Positions 27,687-37,295 of a stretch of DNA of 64,000 nucleotides are shown piece after piece. The stretch's first letter is position 1. Each line of letters starts with the position of its first letter. A model generated the notes under the pieces. It had not been told where the DNA came from. It worked only from the letters and a program-made list of their open reading frames with translations, and did not search any database. The stretch lies in NCBI RefSeq assembly GCF_031426495.1, contig NZ_JANPLK010000051.1, positions 1 through 64,000 on the forward strand, read 5' to 3'. The translations under genes were made by a program, and so were the position numbers. This DNA is from Gemmatimonas sp. (GTDB lineage: Bacteria > Gemmatimonadota > Gemmatimonadetes > Gemmatimonadales > Gemmatimonadaceae).

Positions 27687-29063
27687 ATGGCGTTCATCAG
27701 TCGCCAACCACTGCCGCGCCGCACGTTCCTCAAGGGACTCGGCACGATGGTCGCGCTTCCGTATCTGGACGCGATGATTCCCACGACCGCGTTCGCGTCA
27801 AGTGCGCCACTCAATCCGTCGCGCTTGCTCTGCCTCGAGATGGTGCACGGCGCGGCCGGCTGCAGTCCATTCGGACTGACGGAGCATCTGTGGGCTCCGC
27901 CGACCACCGGGCGCGCGTTCGATCTGAGCGCTACGTCGCTCTCGCCGCTGGAATCGTGGCGAAAGTATCTGACCATCGTGAGCAACACCGATGTACGCAT
28001 GGCAGAGGCGTACAAGTCGGAAGAAATCGGCGGTGACCACTTCCGCTCGAGCGCCGTGTTCCTCACGCAGGCGCATCCCACGCAGACGGAAGGTTCCGAC
28101 ATCTTCGCGGGCACCTCGCTCGACCAGATGTACGCGCAGCGCTTCGGTCAGGCCACGCCGATTCCATCGATGCAGCTGTGCATCGAACCGCTCGATCGGG
28201 CCGGTGGCTGTGCGTACGGATACTCGTGCATGTACACCGACTCGATCAGCTGGAGCTCGCCCACCGAGCCGCTGCCGATGATCCGTGATCCGCGCGTGGC
28301 GTTCGAACAACTGTTCGGCACGGGTGGCACGCCGGCTGAACGGGCGGACCGCACGCGCAGTACGGGGAGTGTGCTGGACTGGATCACCGGTCGCGTATCG
28401 CAGTTGAACCGGCAGCTGGGCGCCGGCGACCGTCGTCGCATGGAGCAGTATCTCGAGAACATCCGTGAAATCGAGCGTCGCATTCAGCAGGTCGAAGCAC
28501 GCAACGCATCGGGTGAGGAACGCGAGTTGGCCGGTGCACCGGCGGGCGTACCCGACTCGTTCACCGATCACGTGAAGATCATGTTCGACCTGCAGGTGCT
28601 CGCGCTGCAGAGTGACATGACGCGCGTGTTCTCGTTCAAGATGGGGCGTGATGCGTCGGCCCGCGTGTATCCTGATAGCGGCGTGGCAACCGGTTTCCAT
28701 CCATCGTCACACCACGGCAACAACCCCGCTCGTGTGCGCGAGTTCGCCGAGATCAATCGCTATCACGTGAGCCTGTTGCCGTATCTGCTCGAGAAGCTCA
28801 AGACCACGATGGATGGCGATACGCCCTTGCTCGACAAGACGACGATCGTGTACGGCTCGCCGATGTCGGACAGCAACACGCACAACCACCGTCGTTGCCC
28901 GCTGATCATCATGGGCGGCGGACACGGACTCACCTCCGGCAATCAGCACCTCAAGGCGCCCGACGGCACGCCGATGGCCAACGTGATGCTCAGTCTGATG
29001 CACAAGTTGGGTATGGACAACATCAACACGTTCGGCGACAGCACCGGTGAGTTCACGTTCTGA
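27687..29063 (+). CDS. DUF1552 protein with twin-arginine signal
   Basis: The 458-aa product begins with a Tat-type signal (PRRTFLKGLGTMVALPYLDAM). Family landmarks follow: RLLCLEMVHGAAGCS, FRSSAVFLTQAHPTQTEGSD, SLDQMYAQRFG and SPMSDSNTHNHRRCPLIIMG. The Tat signal implies folding in the cytoplasm, often with a cofactor, before export. AAGGAG lies 7 bases before ATG 27687. It is translationally close to the DUF1592 gene, which suggests that the two proteins work as one periplasmic redox or hydrolytic unit; the reaction is unknown. Confidence 0.9.
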   Translation: MAFISRQPLPRRTFLKGLGTMVALPYLDAMIPTTAFASSAPLNPSRLLCLEMVHGAAGCSPFGLTEHLWAPPTTGRAFDLSATSLSPLESWRKYLTIVSNTDVRMAEAYKSEEIGGDHFRSSAVFLTQAHPTQTEGSDIFAGTSLDQMYAQRFGQATPIPSMQLCIEPLDRAGGCAYGYSCMYTDSISWSSPTEPLPMIRDPRVAFEQLFGTGGTPAERADRTRSTGSVLDWITGRVSQLNRQLGAGDRRRMEQYLENIREIERRIQQVEARNASGEERELAGAPAGVPDSFTDHVKIMFDLQVLALQSDMTRVFSFKMGRDASARVYPDSGVATGFHPSSHHGNNPARVREFAEINRYHVSLLPYLLEKLKTTMDGDTPLLDKTTIVYGSPMSDSNTHNHRRCPLIIMGGGHGLTSGNQHLKAPDGTPMANVMLSLMHKLGMDNINTFGDSTGEFTF

Positions 29064-29105
29064 TCTGTCTGTGACCTGTTTCTGACCAAGCGGAGCGAAC
29101 GACGT

Positions 29106-30941
29106 ATGAATAGAGCGATGCTGAGCGTGTTCGGTGTGATCGCGTTGGGCCTGCCCGGCACCGCATCGATCGTGCGCGCTCCATCAGCGCCGGTGGCCGA
29201 TGCCGCGATGCGGGGTGATGCGACCGCCGTGCGCACGTTGGTGGCGGGCGGCGCCGATGTGAACGTGGCGCAAGGCGACGGTATGACGGCGTTGCACTGG
29301 GCGGCGAATCGTGGTGACTCGTCACTCACCGTGGAGCTGCTGCGCGCCAAAGCCCGAATCACGGCCACCACGCGAGTGGGCGGGTATATGCCACTCCACG
29401 TGGCCAGTCAGAACGGCGCGACTGGCGTGGTACGCGCCCTGCTGGCGGCGAAGGCCGATGCCCGCGCCGCAACGACCGACGGGGCGACGCCGTTGCATCT
29501 CGCAGCCGTCGCTGGTGTGCCCGGCACGATCACCGCGTTGATCGCGGCAGGCGCCGACGTGAACGCCAAGGAACCTTCGTGGGGTCAAACGCCGCTGATG
29601 ACCGCCGCCGCTCGAGGTCGAGCCGACGCGGTCCGTGCGCTGCTGAAGGCCGGGGCAGACCCGGCCATCACGGCAAAGACGGTGGACATCATGGCCGCCG
29701 CGGCGCAGGACCGACAGGCCAAGTCGAAGCGCGACGCCGTGCTGGCGCAGCTGCGTGAGGAGCAAGGGCAGACCAAGAATCCCAACTGGATGCCGAATCC
29801 GCAGCAGGTGCAGGCGGCGGTGAAGGCGTCGCGCGAAGTGGAGGTGCAGGCGGCCTCGAAGGCGGCCCTTGAAGGAGCGGCCGCCGCAGCCGCCGCCGAA
29901 GAAACTCGCCTCGCCGCGCAGGGTGGCCGAGGCCTGGACGACGACAATCCGGCGTACAACGAACAGCTTGGCGTGCAGGGCGGCCATACCGCGCTGCTGC
30001 TGGCGGTGCGCGAAGGACAGGTTGCCGCGGTCGATGCGCTGCTCGATGGTGGGGCGAACATCGATCAGGTGAGCGCCGGCGACCACACGAGTCCGATGCT
30101 GATGGCCTCGATCAATGGCCACTACGACCTCGTGATGCGGCTAGTCAAGCGCGGGGCGAATCCGAACCTGGCCAGCGACGCCGGGGCCGCACCGCTCTTC
30201 GCCGTGCTGAACAAGGAATGGGCGCCCACCACGCGCACGCCGCAGCCGGCGTTTCAGTTGCAGCAGCAGGCTACGTATCTGGAGGTGGTCGATGCGCTGC
30301 TGAAGGCGAAGGCGAATCCCAACGCGCGCCTTACGCGTTCGCTCTGGTATACCACCTACAATCGCGACAATCTCGGCGTCGATTTCACTGGTGCCACGCC
30401 CTTCTTCCGCGCGGCGTACGCGACCGACATCCCGGCGATGAAACTGTTACTCGCCGCCGGTGCCGATCCGATGGTTGCCACGGTGAAGCCCAAGCCGCGG
30501 GCGCGCCGGGGCGCCGTGGCCGTGACACGCGAAGATCCGTCCGGTCTGGCGCCGATCCCCGAAGGAGGCCTCGGCGTGTTCGCCGTTCATGCCGCCGCAG
30601 GCGTGGGTTATGGACAAGGCTTTGCGGCCAACGACCACCGGCATACGCCCGATGGCTGGCTGCCCGCCATGCGCTTTCTCGTCGAAGAGCTCAAGTTCGA
30701 TGTCAACATGCGCGACTTCAACGGCTATACGCCATTGCATCACGCCGCCGCGCGTGGCGACAACGCGATGATCGAGTATCTCATCTCGAAGGGGGCCGAC
30801 GTCATGGCGGTCGCGCGCACCGGACAGACCACGGTGGATATGGCGAACGGACCCGTGCAGCGCATCTCGCCGTTTCTGGACACGGTGGCGTTGCTCGAGA
30901 AGCTGGGCGCAAAGAATAGCCACAAGTGCGTGTCCTGCTGA
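29106..30941 (+). CDS. exported ankyrin-repeat protein
   Basis: The 611-aa protein has a signal peptide (MLSVFGVIALGLPGTAS) and then about ten ankyrin repeats in two blocks (DGMTALHWAANRGDSSL, GATPLHLAAVAGVPGTI, GHTALLLAVREGQVAAV, NGYTPLHHAAARGDNAMI). The blocks are separated by an Ala/Gln-rich helical insert (~200-275). It ends in SHKCVSC. Third gene of the DUF1592-DUF1552 run, 42 bases downstream, it probably is a periplasmic scaffold for the other two. Its last codons overlap the next gene's GTG start. Confidence 0.88.
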   Translation: MNRAMLSVFGVIALGLPGTASIVRAPSAPVADAAMRGDATAVRTLVAGGADVNVAQGDGMTALHWAANRGDSSLTVELLRAKARITATTRVGGYMPLHVASQNGATGVVRALLAAKADARAATTDGATPLHLAAVAGVPGTITALIAAGADVNAKEPSWGQTPLMTAAARGRADAVRALLKAGADPAITAKTVDIMAAAAQDRQAKSKRDAVLAQLREEQGQTKNPNWMPNPQQVQAAVKASREVEVQAASKAALEGAAAAAAAEETRLAAQGGRGLDDDNPAYNEQLGVQGGHTALLLAVREGQVAAVDALLDGGANIDQVSAGDHTSPMLMASINGHYDLVMRLVKRGANPNLASDAGAAPLFAVLNKEWAPTTRTPQPAFQLQQQATYLEVVDALLKAKANPNARLTRSLWYTTYNRDNLGVDFTGATPFFRAAYATDIPAMKLLLAAGADPMVATVKPKPRARRGAVAVTREDPSGLAPIPEGGLGVFAVHAAAGVGYGQGFAANDHRHTPDGWLPAMRFLVEELKFDVNMRDFNGYTPLHHAAARGDNAMIEYLISKGADVMAVARTGQTTVDMANGPVQRISPFLDTVALLEKLGAKNSHKCVSC

Positions 30942-33745
30942 TCCGGTCGCTGGTTGCGAAGCGCCTCGTCGCGACTAGCCTCGTCTTGCTCGCCGCGGCG
31001 TGCGGCGGGGGTGAAAAGGGGCCAACCGCGCCGGCTCCCGTCGCGTCGGTGGTCATCGCCGCCGGTAGTAGTACGGTGCTCGTTGGACAGTCGCAGCAAC
31101 TCTCGGCATCGACGATCGCAGCGAGTGGTGCGACGCTGACCGGCCGCGTGGTACGGTGGAGTTCCTCCAACGCCGCCGTCGGCACGATTTCGGACGCTGG
31201 ATTGCTTCTGGGCGTCGCGACCGGTTCCACCACGATCAGCGCGACGAGCGAAGGTCGGAGCGGATCGGCGACCCTCACGATCCTTCCCGTTCCGGTGGCG
31301 AGCGTCAACGTCACGCCTTCCGCAGCGGTGCTGCTGATGGGCCAGACGCTGCAACTCTCGGCCACCGCGCGCGACAGCATCGGTAGTGTCCTGTCTGGTC
31401 GCGACATCACGTGGTCATCAAACGACGCGTCGCGGGCAACGGTGTCCGCCAGCGGCCTCGTCACGACCCTCACGACAGGCCCTGTCGTCATTTCAGCCGC
31501 GAGTGAAGGGTGGAGTGGCTCTGCTGCGGTTTCGGTGCTTCCTGTGCCGGTGGCGAGCGTGGCAATCACCACGCCGGCCACGCTCGTTCCGATCGGGCGG
31601 ACGCTGCAACTGTCGGCGACAATGCGCGACAGCGTGGGCGGAGTGCTTGTCGGTCGGGCCATCACCTGGACGTCGGGCGATGCGACGAAGGCATCGGTGT
31701 CGGGATCCGGCGTGCTGACAGCGCTGGGCGTCGGCACCGTCTCAATTGTGGCAACCAGCGAGGGACGCAGTGGCAGTGCAACGATTACCGTCACGGTGTC
31801 ACAGGCCCCCGTCCTCTCGGGAATTTCGCCCGTTACGCTGACGCCCGGCCAGACCGCCACGCTCACCGGCATCGGCTTCGCAGAGTCGACGGGCGGGAAT
31901 ACCATCACCGTGCGCGGCACACCGGCGACGGTCGTGAGTGCATCGGCGACACAACTCACGTTCGTGGTGCCGTGCGTGAACGGTGGGCCCGTGTCGGTTC
32001 AGGCGACCACGTCATTGGGCGTCGGTGTCCCGTTGGTTGCCGCGGTGTCAGTCACCTCGCGGCCGCTCGACCGCGGGGCTTCGCTGATTCTCACCGCGGC
32101 CGACGCCAGCGCCTGCAACGAACTCCCATCGCTCGCCCCTGGCGCCCGCTATCTCGTGGTCGTGTCGAGCGCCGCCACCTCGGCGAACACGCAAACCGAC
32201 TTTCTCCTCGCCGGCAATACGCCGTCGCCAGCCGCCACCGTGGTGCGACTCACCGCGTCGAGCGCCCGCGATGCCTCGACGGGTGTGGCGTCGCGAGAGC
32301 CCGCCGACGCCCACTTCGCGCATCTCGAGCGGGAACGGGCACTGTATGCCTCGCTCCAGGCCAGTGGCGCGTTTCGCGAGCGCACGGCCCGCTCGATCGC
32401 GTCCGCTGCCGTGTCCGCGCGCATCGTGGCCCCTCCCGCCGCGGGCGATATGCGCGAGTTCTACTACAATTTCGGCGGCTGCGCCGACTCCACCAGGACG
32501 TTCCGCGGCCGCGCGATCCACATCGGCACGCGGGCGATCCTCTGGGAGGATTCGGCGAATACGCTGCAGTCGTCGGCCGACACGGCGCTCGCCGACTATT
32601 ACGCGCGACTCGGGCAGATCTTCGACGGCGACCAATACGAGGCCATTCGCAGCACGTTCGGTGACCCGCTGCGCCGCGATGCACTACTCGACAACGACGG
32701 CCGCATACAGATGGTGTTTACGCAGCGGCTGAACGGCAGCGGAGCCGCGGCCTACGTGACGTCATGCGATCAATCGCCGCGCAACACGACGAATCGCGCG
32801 GGCAGCAATTTCGGAGAACTGTTCTACGGCACCGTGCCCACGAGCGCCGGGTCGAATGTGAACAGCACCGCGTTCCCCGATGGCTGGTTCTACTTCATGG
32901 CACGCACGGTGGTGCATGAGGTGAAGCATATCGCGTCGCTCTCCGCGCGCGTGGCGAACGGTGCCCCGGCGTTCGAGACCTCGTGGCTGGAGGAGGGTAC
33001 GGCACGTCATGCCGAGGAGATCTGGGTGCGCTCATCGCTGCAGCGCGTGCCGTGGAAGGGGAACAGCGGCTACGGCAACGCTGGCACCAACGGATTGTTC
33101 TGCGATTTCAACCCGGCCAATGCGACTTGCAACGCCGCCGATGCCTTGCGGCGGCCGAGTTACGGCATGCGCCGCCAGTTCAACGAGATCAGGCCCAAAT
33201 TGCTCGATCCGTGGGATTGGTCGCCGTACGGCGATGCAACCGGCCAATCGGGGTCAGTGTTCTATCAAACGGTGTGGTCGCTCTTGCGCTACGCGATTGA
33301 CCGTTATGGCGCGAGCGACGCCGCCTTTCTCGGTGCGCTCACCAACAGCCTCACAAACGGCACTACGAATCTCGCCGCGGTGTCCGGCGTGCCGATGGAT
33401 CGACTCATCGGTGGCTGGGGACTGGCACTGTTCGCCGACGACTATCCCGGCCTCGGTACCGCGAACGCCGACGTGATCTTCCCAACCTGGAACCTGCGTG
33501 ACATCTACGCTGGACTGAACGCCGATCCCGCGTGGCGTACGCGTTGGAGCAGTGCATTCCCGATCACGCCGGTGTCGGTCCCCTTCGGGAGCTTCGAGGC
33601 CTCGCGCACCGGGCTGCGTGGCGGTGCGCATGCATACTTCGAGCTATCGGGGACGTCGTCCGCTGCGCAGCTGCTGCAGCTGCGCAGTATCACCGGTGGC
33701 GTGCCGTCGACGAATCTGCGTCTGTCCATCCTCCGCCTGCAGTGA
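30926..33745 (+). CDS. lipoprotein metallopeptidase with Big2 and IPT domains
   Basis: The 939-aa product has a lipobox-like end of signal (VLLAAACGGG). Three Ig-like Big2 repeats follow, each ending in a segment like TTISATSEGRSGSATLTI, then an IPT/TIG domain (SGISPVTLTPGQTATLTGIG). The C-terminal half resembles M30-type peptidases: HEVKH (H-E-x-x-H) at ~664-668 supplies zinc ligands and the catalytic Glu, followed by SWLEEGTARHAEE, whose Glu may be the third ligand. The GTG start overlaps the ankyrin gene by 16 bases. Repeats 1-3 suggest surface display and substrate or matrix binding. Confidence 0.8.
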   Translation: MRVLLIRSLVAKRLVATSLVLLAAACGGGEKGPTAPAPVASVVIAAGSSTVLVGQSQQLSASTIAASGATLTGRVVRWSSSNAAVGTISDAGLLLGVATGSTTISATSEGRSGSATLTILPVPVASVNVTPSAAVLLMGQTLQLSATARDSIGSVLSGRDITWSSNDASRATVSASGLVTTLTTGPVVISAASEGWSGSAAVSVLPVPVASVAITTPATLVPIGRTLQLSATMRDSVGGVLVGRAITWTSGDATKASVSGSGVLTALGVGTVSIVATSEGRSGSATITVTVSQAPVLSGISPVTLTPGQTATLTGIGFAESTGGNTITVRGTPATVVSASATQLTFVVPCVNGGPVSVQATTSLGVGVPLVAAVSVTSRPLDRGASLILTAADASACNELPSLAPGARYLVVVSSAATSANTQTDFLLAGNTPSPAATVVRLTASSARDASTGVASREPADAHFAHLERERALYASLQASGAFRERTARSIASAAVSARIVAPPAAGDMREFYYNFGGCADSTRTFRGRAIHIGTRAILWEDSANTLQSSADTALADYYARLGQIFDGDQYEAIRSTFGDPLRRDALLDNDGRIQMVFTQRLNGSGAAAYVTSCDQSPRNTTNRAGSNFGELFYGTVPTSAGSNVNSTAFPDGWFYFMARTVVHEVKHIASLSARVANGAPAFETSWLEEGTARHAEEIWVRSSLQRVPWKGNSGYGNAGTNGLFCDFNPANATCNAADALRRPSYGMRRQFNEIRPKLLDPWDWSPYGDATGQSGSVFYQTVWSLLRYAIDRYGASDAAFLGALTNSLTNGTTNLAAVSGVPMDRLIGGWGLALFADDYPGLGTANADVIFPTWNLRDIYAGLNADPAWRTRWSSAFPITPVSVPFGSFEASRTGLRGGAHAYFELSGTSSAAQLLQLRSITGGVPSTNLRLSILRLQ

Positions 33746-34293
33746 TGCGCTCTCCTAAGGTGCCGTCCTGTTGGCGCCTCGTCAGCTCGGCCGTCGTGGC
33801 CGTCGCAAGTCTGGCTCCACTCGACGGATGCCGCCGGTCCGGTGCGATACCGGCACGTGACGCCGCAACAGTTGCCGACACGTTGCGGGGCATCGTCGCG
33901 GTGACCGGCAGCGACCCATTGTCGATCGTGCAGCTGACGACGGCAGCCGGCCGTGCATGGCAGCTCATCGGGACAGCGACGCCCGAATTGCGCGCCGCCG
34001 CTGGGTTGGAGGTGACGGTGCACGGCCACGTGGCCGCGCCGGACAGCGCGACACGTCCGATCGCACGGTATGAGGCGCTACGGTTCAGCGTTCGCAGTGC
34101 GGATGGTCTCGCCGCATTGGACGGTGTCCTTGAACGTGACGGCAGCGGCTTCGCGCTGCGCCTCTCCGATGACCGCCGACTGGCCTTGACCGCCGTTCCC
34201 CGAACGTTGCGCGACCAGAGCGGGGCCAGAATCTGGTGGGCTGGTCCGGTAGACCGCGCCCCAAACGCGTACGGTATCCTGCGCGGACGCTAA
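33745..34293 (+). CDS. exported protein of unknown function
   Basis: Starting at ATG 33745 (TGATG overlap with the protease stop), the 182-aa product has a signal-like start ending near a cysteine (VVAVASLAPLDGC), so it may be a lipoprotein. The rest is beta-rich with Thr/Ala/Arg (IVQLTTAAGRAWQL, LEVTVHGHVAAP); the segments could form an OB-like barrel. No family is recognised. Coupling to the protease suggests a shared role, for example an inhibitor or partner. Confidence 0.6.
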   Translation: MRSPKVPSCWRLVSSAVVAVASLAPLDGCRRSGAIPARDAATVADTLRGIVAVTGSDPLSIVQLTTAAGRAWQLIGTATPELRAAAGLEVTVHGHVAAPDSATRPIARYEALRFSVRSADGLAALDGVLERDGSGFALRLSDDRRLALTAVPRTLRDQSGARIWWAGPVDRAPNAYGILRGR

Positions 34294-34448
34294 CGAAGAC
34301 GTCGGCCGTGGCGGTGCTCTCACTGTCCATGGCCCAACACGCTTCATGGGCGGAATATTGCGCATAGTCCCAACCGGACGGATGTTATCGCAGTCAGTCA
34401 ACCTGAACCGGTCGATTGCCTACTCCCCCCGTTTCCGGATGGTACGCG

Positions 34449-37193
34449 ATGACACGTAAACTCTACCGCGCAGTTCTCATTTGCAGTGCCAGCCTGGCCG
34501 CCCTCGGCCGCGCCGAGCCAGTAGGTGCGCAGGCCACCGGGACGGTGGAAGGTAAGGTCACCTTGAGTGTATCCGGTGAGGCGCTACAAGGCGCCTCCAT
34601 CGGCGTGGTGGGTACGCAGGTCGGCGCTATCACACGCGCCGACGGCAGCTTTCGCTTTACGATCCGCCCGGGCACGTACGAACTGCGTGTGCGCATGCTG
34701 GGATACGCGGGCAAGACGGCCAGCATTACGGTGGCGTCGGGCGGGCGTGTGACGCAGAACTTCGTGTTGGAGAAGTCCACCACGCAGCTCGAGGCCGTGG
34801 CCGTGACGGGCTCCCGTGGCGGCGAGCGGACGCTGGTGAAAAGCCCTGTGCCGGTGGACGTGATCAACACGGCGGCGCTCAAGTCGACAGGACGCGTCGA
34901 GACGGCGCAGATGCTGCAGGCGGCGGCACCGTCGTTGAATTTCCCGCGCCCCGCCGTGGCCGACGGTACCGACCACGTGCGCCCGGCCACGCTGCGCGGC
35001 CTTGCGCCTGATCAGACGCTGGTGCTCGTGAACGGCAAGCGCCGCTACACGAGCGCGCTGATCAACAACAACGGCACCGTTGGTCGTGGCACCTCGGCGG
35101 TGGACCTCAATGCCATCCCGGCGTCGATGATCGACCGCATCGAAATCCTGCGTGACGGCGCGGCAGCGCAGTACGGCTCCGATGCCATCGCGGGTGTCAT
35201 CAACATCATCCTTAAGGGCGCGAGCACGGGCGATGTGTTCAGCCAGACCGGCCAATTCAACACCGACGTGCCGGGGCTGGGCAAGCGCAATGACGGAAGC
35301 AACACGGTGGTGAGCGCCAATCAGGGGATCTCGTGGGGCAACGGCGGCTATTTTCACGCCGGCGTGGAATGGCGCAACCGCGCCATGACGAACCGTACGT
35401 TCAACGATCCGCGCCAGCAGTATCCCACGGGCGACCCCCGTGAAGCGACTGCGCAGCGTGCCACCCATTGGTCAGGTGACGCGGCCACGGTGGATCTGGT
35501 CGGCATGTTCAACGCCGCGCACACCGTGAATGACAACTTGCAACTCTACACGTTTGGCTCGTTCGGCAAGCGTGACGGCCGCTCCACGGGTTTCTTCCGC
35601 CGACCAATTCAGACCGCACAGGTGGTCGCCAAGCTCTACCCGAACGGATTTCTGCCGAACATCGAGTCGAACATCGACGATATCTCGATCGGCGGCGGCG
35701 CGAAGGGTACGGCCAAGGGATGGGACTGGGATCTCAGCCAGGTGTACGGCAACAACGCGTTCCAGTTCATCATCTCGAACTCGAATAACGCCTCGTTGGG
35801 GCTCGCCAGTCCGACGCAGTTCGACGCCGGGACGCTCGGCTTCGGCCAGGCGCTCACGAACCTCGACCTCACACGCAAGTTCGACCTGAACGGTCGCCCG
35901 CTTCGCGTGTCGAGCGGCGCGGAATTCCGGTGGGAGAACTACTCTATCGAAGCGGGTGAGCTGGCCTCGTACGTGAACGGCGGCGTGCCGGTGCTCGATG
36001 CGAGCGGGAATCCAGTGCGCAACGGCGCCGGCAACACCTCGATTGCGCTGGTCGGTTCACAGGTATTTCCCGGCTTCTCGCCGAAGGATGCGCTGGACCG
36101 ATCGCGCACGGCCGGTGCGGCGTACCTCGACATCGAGAGCGACCTGACCACGAAGTGGCTGGTCGGCGCAGCCGCACGCTTCGAGAATTTCAGCGACTTC
36201 GGTTCGAAGGCGACCGGTAAGCTCACCTCCCGCTTCGCGCTGACGGACAAGTTGGCCATCCGCGGCGCGGCGTCGACCGGTTTCCGCGCGCCGTCGCTGC
36301 AACAGAGCTACTTCACGTCCACCGCAACCACTTTCGTGAACGGCCTCCCGGTGGACATCAAGACGCTCCCCGTGGCCAGCAGGGAGGCACGCCTACTCGG
36401 GGCCACCGACCTTAAGCCGGAAAGCTCGGTGAATCTGAGCGCCGGCATCACGATGCAGCCCACGAAGAGCCTCACGGTCACGGCCGACTACTACAACATC
36501 GCCATCAGCGACCGCGTCGTGCTCTCCGAGAACTTCATCGGCCCGGGCGTCGTCAACTTCTTCACTCAGAATGGCCTCACGGGTGTGGGCGGGGGACGCT
36601 ACTTCACCAACGCGATCGACACCAAGACCAAGGGGCTCGATGTGGTCGTGAACTACGGCCTGGACCTCAAGGCCAATGGCATCGTGCGCCTCACGGCGGG
36701 CTACAACCAGAATCGGACGAAGGTGACGAAGGTTGTGGTGAACACGCCGGCGCAGCTGGGCAACCTGAACGAAACGTTGTTCGGCCGTGCCGAACGTGGC
36801 CGCATCGAGCTAGGGCAGCCGCGCAATAACCTGGTGATGAACGGGACCTACGAGCGGGGTGACCTCTCGTTGTCGCTACGCAGTCAGCGGTTCGGGCAGG
36901 TTACCGGCGTGCAGGCGCTCGCCACCGGGACCGCACGTCAGGTGCCGGATCTGGTGCTCAGCCCGAAGTTCGTCACCGACATCAGCGCGTCGTATAAAGT
37001 GCTCAAGCGCGCCACGCTGACCCTCGGGTCGGACAATGTCTTCGACGTATACCCGGATGCCATCAAGGATCTCGGCGACGTCGCGGCGGGCTACAGTGGC
37101 CAGGGCACTTTCGGGGTATACCGATTCTCCGGTCTCTCGCCGTTCGGCTTCAACGGACGATACATGTATGCGCGTGTGAGCTTCGGTCTCTGA
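34449..37193 (+). CDS. TonB-dependent receptor
   Basis: The 914-aa product has a signal peptide (LICSASLAALGRAEPVGAQ). A CarboxypepD_reg-like domain follows (GTVEGKVTLSVSGEALQGAS), then a plug with LRGLAPDQTLVLVNGKRRY and MIDRIEILRDGAAAQYGSDA. The barrel ends YMYARVSFGL, with a terminal hydrophobic residue. The RYTSALINNNG plug insertion is common in receptors of unknown ligand. No SusD neighbour. It converges with the creatininase genes across a strong terminator. Confidence 0.93.
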   Translation: MTRKLYRAVLICSASLAALGRAEPVGAQATGTVEGKVTLSVSGEALQGASIGVVGTQVGAITRADGSFRFTIRPGTYELRVRMLGYAGKTASITVASGGRVTQNFVLEKSTTQLEAVAVTGSRGGERTLVKSPVPVDVINTAALKSTGRVETAQMLQAAAPSLNFPRPAVADGTDHVRPATLRGLAPDQTLVLVNGKRRYTSALINNNGTVGRGTSAVDLNAIPASMIDRIEILRDGAAAQYGSDAIAGVINIILKGASTGDVFSQTGQFNTDVPGLGKRNDGSNTVVSANQGISWGNGGYFHAGVEWRNRAMTNRTFNDPRQQYPTGDPREATAQRATHWSGDAATVDLVGMFNAAHTVNDNLQLYTFGSFGKRDGRSTGFFRRPIQTAQVVAKLYPNGFLPNIESNIDDISIGGGAKGTAKGWDWDLSQVYGNNAFQFIISNSNNASLGLASPTQFDAGTLGFGQALTNLDLTRKFDLNGRPLRVSSGAEFRWENYSIEAGELASYVNGGVPVLDASGNPVRNGAGNTSIALVGSQVFPGFSPKDALDRSRTAGAAYLDIESDLTTKWLVGAAARFENFSDFGSKATGKLTSRFALTDKLAIRGAASTGFRAPSLQQSYFTSTATTFVNGLPVDIKTLPVASREARLLGATDLKPESSVNLSAGITMQPTKSLTVTADYYNIAISDRVVLSENFIGPGVVNFFTQNGLTGVGGGRYFTNAIDTKTKGLDVVVNYGLDLKANGIVRLTAGYNQNRTKVTKVVVNTPAQLGNLNETLFGRAERGRIELGQPRNNLVMNGTYERGDLSLSLRSQRFGQVTGVQALATGTARQVPDLVLSPKFVTDISASYKVLKRATLTLGSDNVFDVYPDAIKDLGDVAAGYSGQGTFGVYRFSGLSPFGFNGRYMYARVSFGL

Positions 37194-37230
37194 CCGATCG
37201 TCTGGTTCTCCCGAACCAGTCACGCACGAC

Positions 37231-37268
37231 AAACGCCCCGCCGCATCCATGGATGCGGCGGGGCGTTT
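37231..37268. terminator. bidirectional palindromic terminator
   Basis: A near-perfect palindrome, AAACGCCCCGCCGCATCC (37231-37248) and its complement (37251-37268), separates two convergent genes. T-rich ends on both strands (GTTTGC right, TTTGTCG left) suit termination in both directions. Confidence 0.85.
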
Positions 37269-37295
37269 GCTGGTCGCACCACTCGTGTCACTGCG

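Noticed and set aside
29106..30941. Ankyrin protein as eukaryotic contamination or a secreted effector
   Set aside because: It has a bacterial signal peptide and sits in a typical bacterial gene trio; nothing points to host delivery.
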